Origin: CACIIZ01 sp045565285
GTDB lineage: Bacteria > Pseudomonadota > Alphaproteobacteria > Rhodobacterales > Rhodobacteraceae
Reading direction: 5' to 3'
Assembly (NCBI GenBank): GCA_045565285.1
Contig: JBJLFR010000035.1
Span: 6,738 to 70,737, forward strand
Length of the DNA stretch: 64,000 nucleotides
Under the pieces are notes generated by a model that was not told the DNA's origin, made no database searches, and saw nothing but the letters and a program-made list of their open reading frames with translations. The position numbers were made by a program, and so were the translations under genes. This document shows positions 60,671 to 64,000 of this stretch, piece by piece; the stretch's first letter is position 1; the number at the start of each line of letters is the position of its first letter.

Positions 60671-63600
60671 CTACTCTGTAAGTGTTTCAATAAAAAAGTT
60701 TTCTGAGATTAGAAGTGATCCATCAGCAAGCTCAATGGCTCCATCATTATTAATAGTTGCTCCCTCAATAATCACTTGACCACTATGACTAATATTCTCC
60801 TTAATCCAGGAAGAAATATCAATTTTTACTCCTGAAACTTCTCCCTCTGTGTAAGCTGTTGAAGAAGATATGATATCATTAAAGTTTAGTGCCACACCCT
60901 CAGATTTTTCAAAGGCTCTAAAATCAATCTTATCATCTTCTGAAACAAAATCTTTAATGAGTAGAGTCCCACTTAAATCCAGGACTTTAAAGACATCTTT
61001 TCCTTCACCACCAATAGCTTCAGTATTATTACCTGAAGCAATAATGGTATCATCTCCTCCTCCACCATCTACAACATCATATGTATGGCCTAGACCACCA
61101 AATCCTTCTAAGATGTCGTTGCCCCAGTCACCATTGATCATATCCTTAGTGAAGGATGTACCCTTCATGTGATCACTGCTAATACTGCCGGTGAGACTAC
61201 CTGAAACTTCATCAAAAGATAACCAGGAACTGTCCCCAGTAAACCTGACAATTTCACTTTGAATATAAATATAACCTGATGTATCACTCTCCTTTTGAGC
61301 CACCAATAACCTGCTAGACCCAAGATCACCCTGATCTAAGGATAATTCAATAATTTGATATAACTCTGTGCCAGTAGTTTCCGAAAAGAATTTATAATCA
61401 CTTTCCTGTCCGGATAAGAAAACAGCATCCTTACCTTCACCTCCGATAAATATATCACCTACATTGAGAGCAGTTTCATCTGTTCCTCCACCAAATAAAT
61501 CATCACCAGCTCCTGCAAAAATAATATCGTCATCAGCTGAACCAAAAAACTTTTCAGCATCATCCGTCGATTGAAAATCAGGTTCAAGTAAAGATAGCTC
61601 TCGAGCGACCCTATTAGCTGTAATTTCATCCTGGCCAAGAAGTTGACCAAAAACTTGACCCTCAATAGTAACAGAATCACTAATTTTTTTATTAGCTGCA
61701 GCCAAATCTTTTAGTAGGTCAGGTGCGTCATCATCATTAGAAGGCGGAGAATTATCAACTCCAAAAATGGTTTCAAGATCCTGCTGAACACTCAAATCAA
61801 GCTTTTCGTCTCCTTCTGATCTTGATAACAAATGATGAGCAATTTTTTTGATTACTTCATTTGAATCGGATAAATCATCAAGTAAATACGGAAGAGAAAC
61901 AAAAAGATTACCAAACTGAGACGACACTCCCTGCACCTGAACATTATTTAAGGCAATTGGATCGTAGTGATAAACGTTAGATAAATCTGATAATCCAACA
62001 AAAGATTCAGTTAGTTTTTTTATTGCTTGCTCAGTTTCTATGACCTTGGACGTAGGCGGAGTTGATTTAGCCTCATCAAGAGAAGAAAAAGTTTGGGTTT
62101 CTATAATAGTATTAGGCAGGTTCTCTGTAATTTCACTTGTATCAAGATCATTAATATCAAGTGTTTCATCACTATCTAAATCTTGCTGAATAGCTACTAC
62201 TTTTACTCCATCAATTCCTTCATCATTAGGTAATCCAAGCGAAGCAGTGATATCTTCGATTAAATCATTAATTTCAGTTTCAGATAAAATAGATTTATCT
62301 ATTGTTACTTTACTTATACTTTCGCCATTTTTGATAAAAACTAATTCAGCCTCATAAGTAGATAAATCTAATATCTCTGAGTTTAACTCTATAGAAAATT
62401 GAGAGTTTTCAGTATTATAAATTAAATCAAGAGCGTCCTCATCAATATTTTCTTTACTGACTTTCACCATTTGGAAAACAATGCTGGTCAGGGCGTTAAT
62501 CACCGTTGCATCACTTCCAGCATATAATGTAATACCTGAAACCGATCCATCTACAGACTTATAGGAGAAATCAAGGCCAGTAGAAATATCCAAACCACCA
62601 ATTGAAACTAGTGGTGTATCTACATCACCATGTAATCCTTTGAATACCCCATTTGAACCTGATTGGACAGAAACCTCTTTTTGATCTGAATCAAAAATCC
62701 CGTTTTTATTTAGATCATGAAAGACTTTTGCATTCGAAAGATAACCATCTGCAACGACACCTTCAGAGCGTAGGATTATAGAATCATTGATGACATTCAC
62801 AGGAGAGGGATCTATGATAACTTTTCCAACAGTATCTTTATAATTAGTGAGGCCATCTGTAACAAAATCAAGTGTATAGCTATCCCCTTTGAATATTGGA
62901 AACTCTAGGGCAATTGTGATATCTGACTTTAATTCATTATTTCTTTGTATTTGAGCATCAGTTAAATGAATTACATTTGTCAATCCGTTTCCAGAAGTTA
63001 AGTTAATTGAATAATCTGAAACGTCAGGATCAGTATCCAACTCTTCACTAAATGCCAACTTGATAAATCTTCCCGTTTCATCAATTGTAGCTGATTTTAA
63101 TAATGGAGGGACATTATCAACCCATATGGATTGTTCTGTGCTTGTGTCAGGTACAATATTTCTATTTCCTGCATCATCCTCAACGGCAACATGATAAAAT
63201 CCCTGAGTTTCATCTGGAAATTCTGTGATAAAACTTACAGCATAATTTCTTCCCTCATTAGCAACTGTATAATCAACTCCTTCTTCTAAATTTGAATTAG
63301 GATTAACTGTATAAGTTCCTATAGAAGTATCATTGGGTTTTAACTTATAATCGTTTGATATGTCTTCCGTTTCTTCATTTGGCTCAACCTCTTTGAGAAG
63401 GTAATTACTTTCAGTTGTTTCAATAGTGTAAAATCCTTCACCATGCAAACTTGATAATTGTTCATTAGATAGTTGATAGACTTTAATTGCCGAACTGCCT
63501 TCAGGTGTATAAGTTCCAACAGAAGTATCAGTAGCGTCTTGTCCAACCAAAAATGGGGCTATTTTGTCAGTCCCGTCAACACTTGTTTTTTCTATAATAT

Positions 63601-64000
63601 AAGAATTCTCTTTCTGATTATGAAGAAAGTTAACCATACCTGCATTATCTTTAGCTATAGTTATGGTATCATCTTCTTGTATTGTTACTTTATAACTATT
63701 AAGTTTTGTATTAATGCTGTCATCAAGTATCACTTTTTCTAAAAGGTACTCAGAGCCTGTATCTAAAATCGCATACGAACCTGCACCCATTGTTCCAAAC
63801 TGATCTTCATTAAAAGTATACACTTTATTATTTCCTGCGTATTGCTGATCAACCTCAATTGATTTGGTAATAAAAACACGAAGACCCTCTTCTGATTCGA
63901 AGCTAAAATCAGGTTTTCTTTCGGTTGTTCTTCTGTCACTATCTGAAAATCCTGTATCAAGTCCTGATTCAAGAACCAGTGTAGACATAACAGGAGCTAC
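60671..64000 (-). CDS. giant RTX surface protein, 5' end beyond window
   Basis: The frame runs to the window edge. An ATG at 63988 exists, but it has no ribosome site and the four codons above it stay open, so the start is probably upstream; at least 1105 residues. Modules in order: repeated beta units (GAGSYAILDTGSEYLLEKV and GEGFYTIETTESNYLLKEV); a SwmB/Big-like domain (PPLLKSATIDETGRFIKLAFSEELD, about 293-395); an EF-hand-like VFHDLNKNGIFDSDQKEV with a following GGLDISTGL domain; RTX turns IFAGAGDDLFGGG, FIGGEGKDAVFLSG, GDWGNDILEGFGG; and the closing KDFVSEDDKIDF typical of RTX ends. No signal peptide can be judged. Probably type I secreted and related to the protein downstream. Confidence 0.82.
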   Translation of the reverse strand, partial: VAPVMSTLVLESGLDTGFSDSDRRTTERKPDFSFESEEGLRVFITKSIEVDQQYAGNNKVYTFNEDQFGTMGAGSYAILDTGSEYLLEKVILDDSINTKLNSYKVTIQEDDTITIAKDNAGMVNFLHNQKENSYIIEKTSVDGTDKIAPFLVGQDATDTSVGTYTPEGSSAIKVYQLSNEQLSSLHGEGFYTIETTESNYLLKEVEPNEETEDISNDYKLKPNDTSIGTYTVNPNSNLEEGVDYTVANEGRNYAVSFITEFPDETQGFYHVAVEDDAGNRNIVPDTSTEQSIWVDNVPPLLKSATIDETGRFIKLAFSEELDTDPDVSDYSINLTSGNGLTNVIHLTDAQIQRNNELKSDITIALEFPIFKGDSYTLDFVTDGLTNYKDTVGKVIIDPSPVNVINDSIILRSEGVVADGYLSNAKVFHDLNKNGIFDSDQKEVSVQSGSNGVFKGLHGDVDTPLVSIGGLDISTGLDFSYKSVDGSVSGITLYAGSDATVINALTSIVFQMVKVSKENIDEDALDLIYNTENSQFSIELNSEILDLSTYEAELVFIKNGESISKVTIDKSILSETEINDLIEDITASLGLPNDEGIDGVKVVAIQQDLDSDETLDINDLDTSEITENLPNTIIETQTFSSLDEAKSTPPTSKVIETEQAIKKLTESFVGLSDLSNVYHYDPIALNNVQVQGVSSQFGNLFVSLPYLLDDLSDSNEVIKKIAHHLLSRSEGDEKLDLSVQQDLETIFGVDNSPPSNDDDAPDLLKDLAAANKKISDSVTIEGQVFGQLLGQDEITANRVARELSLLEPDFQSTDDAEKFFGSADDDIIFAGAGDDLFGGGTDETALNVGDIFIGGEGKDAVFLSGQESDYKFFSETTGTELYQIIELSLDQGDLGSSRLLVAQKESDTSGYIYIQSEIVRFTGDSSWLSFDEVSGSLTGSISSDHMKGTSFTKDMINGDWGNDILEGFGGLGHTYDVVDGGGGDDTIIASGNNTEAIGGEGKDVFKVLDLSGTLLIKDFVSEDDKIDFRAFEKSEGVALNFNDIISSSTAYTEGEVSGVKIDISSWIKENISHSGQVIIEGATINNDGAIELADGSLLISENFFIETLTE

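Noticed and set aside
63986..63988. ATG at 63988 as the true start of the second giant protein
   Set aside because: No ribosome site, the frame stays open above it, and the beta repeats appear already in progress; treated as 5'-incomplete.
1..64000. Insertion sequences, integrases, attachment sites, rRNA genes, CRISPR arrays
   Set aside because: None seen; no transposase motif, no long terminal inverted repeats and only one tRNA, which has no integrase or direct repeat beside it.

Overview
The window is AT-rich chromosomal DNA from a Gram-negative bacterium, most likely a free-living marine alphaproteobacterium with a compact genome. The alphaproteobacterial signs are: an F0 ATP synthase operon atpI-B-E-b'-b with separate b and b' subunits and no F1 genes beside it; a DUF2794 gene; the block rsfS-rlmH-gpmI-ctp; ilvE next to a PetR-like response regulator; map next to sfsA; mutT-argJ next to secA; and a MutL carrying the endonuclease motif. 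Kdo transferase, Lol-type lipoproteins and signal peptidase II show an outer membrane with LPS. Spacers are short, many genes overlap, and about ten genes appear to start with TTG. I cannot name the genus; the low GC would fit low-GC pelagic lineages (HIMB59/AEGEAN-169-like or low-GC SAR116-like), but that is inference.

Layout. 1-9.2 kb: ctp (cut by the window edge), gpmI, rlmH, rsfS, ilvE, an orphan OmpR-type regulator, an SH3 protein, a D-2-hydroxyacid dehydrogenase, a ThiF/MoeB-like adenylyltransferase, cysK, dut and a 40-residue entericidin-like lipoprotein. 9.2-19.0 kb: rmuC, mutL, lspA, tRNA-Ser(GCT), an alpha/beta hydrolase, yjbQ, a UMF1-type MFS carrier, a PEGA lipoprotein, a 566-residue beta-rich lipoprotein and a DUF1624 membrane protein. 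19.1-28.3 kb: a nonulosonic (pseudaminic-type) acid locus in two converging transcription units, with two gene fusions, so that PseB, C, H, G, I and F activities are all present together with an extra aldo/keto reductase, an extra class III aminotransferase domain and a capsule-type transferase. 28.4-33.6 kb: waaA, pgi, eda, a MutT hydrolase, argJ. 33.8-50.2 kb: housekeeping genes secA, map, sfsA, cinA-like, polA, a zinc-finger protein, HIT, adenosine-kinase-like, the F0 operon, a lytic transglycosylase lipoprotein, hspQ, a YwrD-type gamma-glutamyltransferase relative, DUF2794 and uppS.

50.2-64.0 kb is the accessory surface region, all on the minus strand: a serralysin-like M10 metalloprotease with a lipobox and RTX repeats; a cyanophycin-synthetase-like ATP-grasp enzyme whose Mur-ligase half looks shortened and lacks its P-loop; a 2177-residue RTX protein with ten copies of an about 80-residue repeat that I do not recognise; and a second, incomplete RTX protein of more than 1100 residues. 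The two giant proteins are visibly richer in GC than the rest. No type I secretion genes lie in the window. This region and the fused nonulosonate pathway are the parts most worth a second look.
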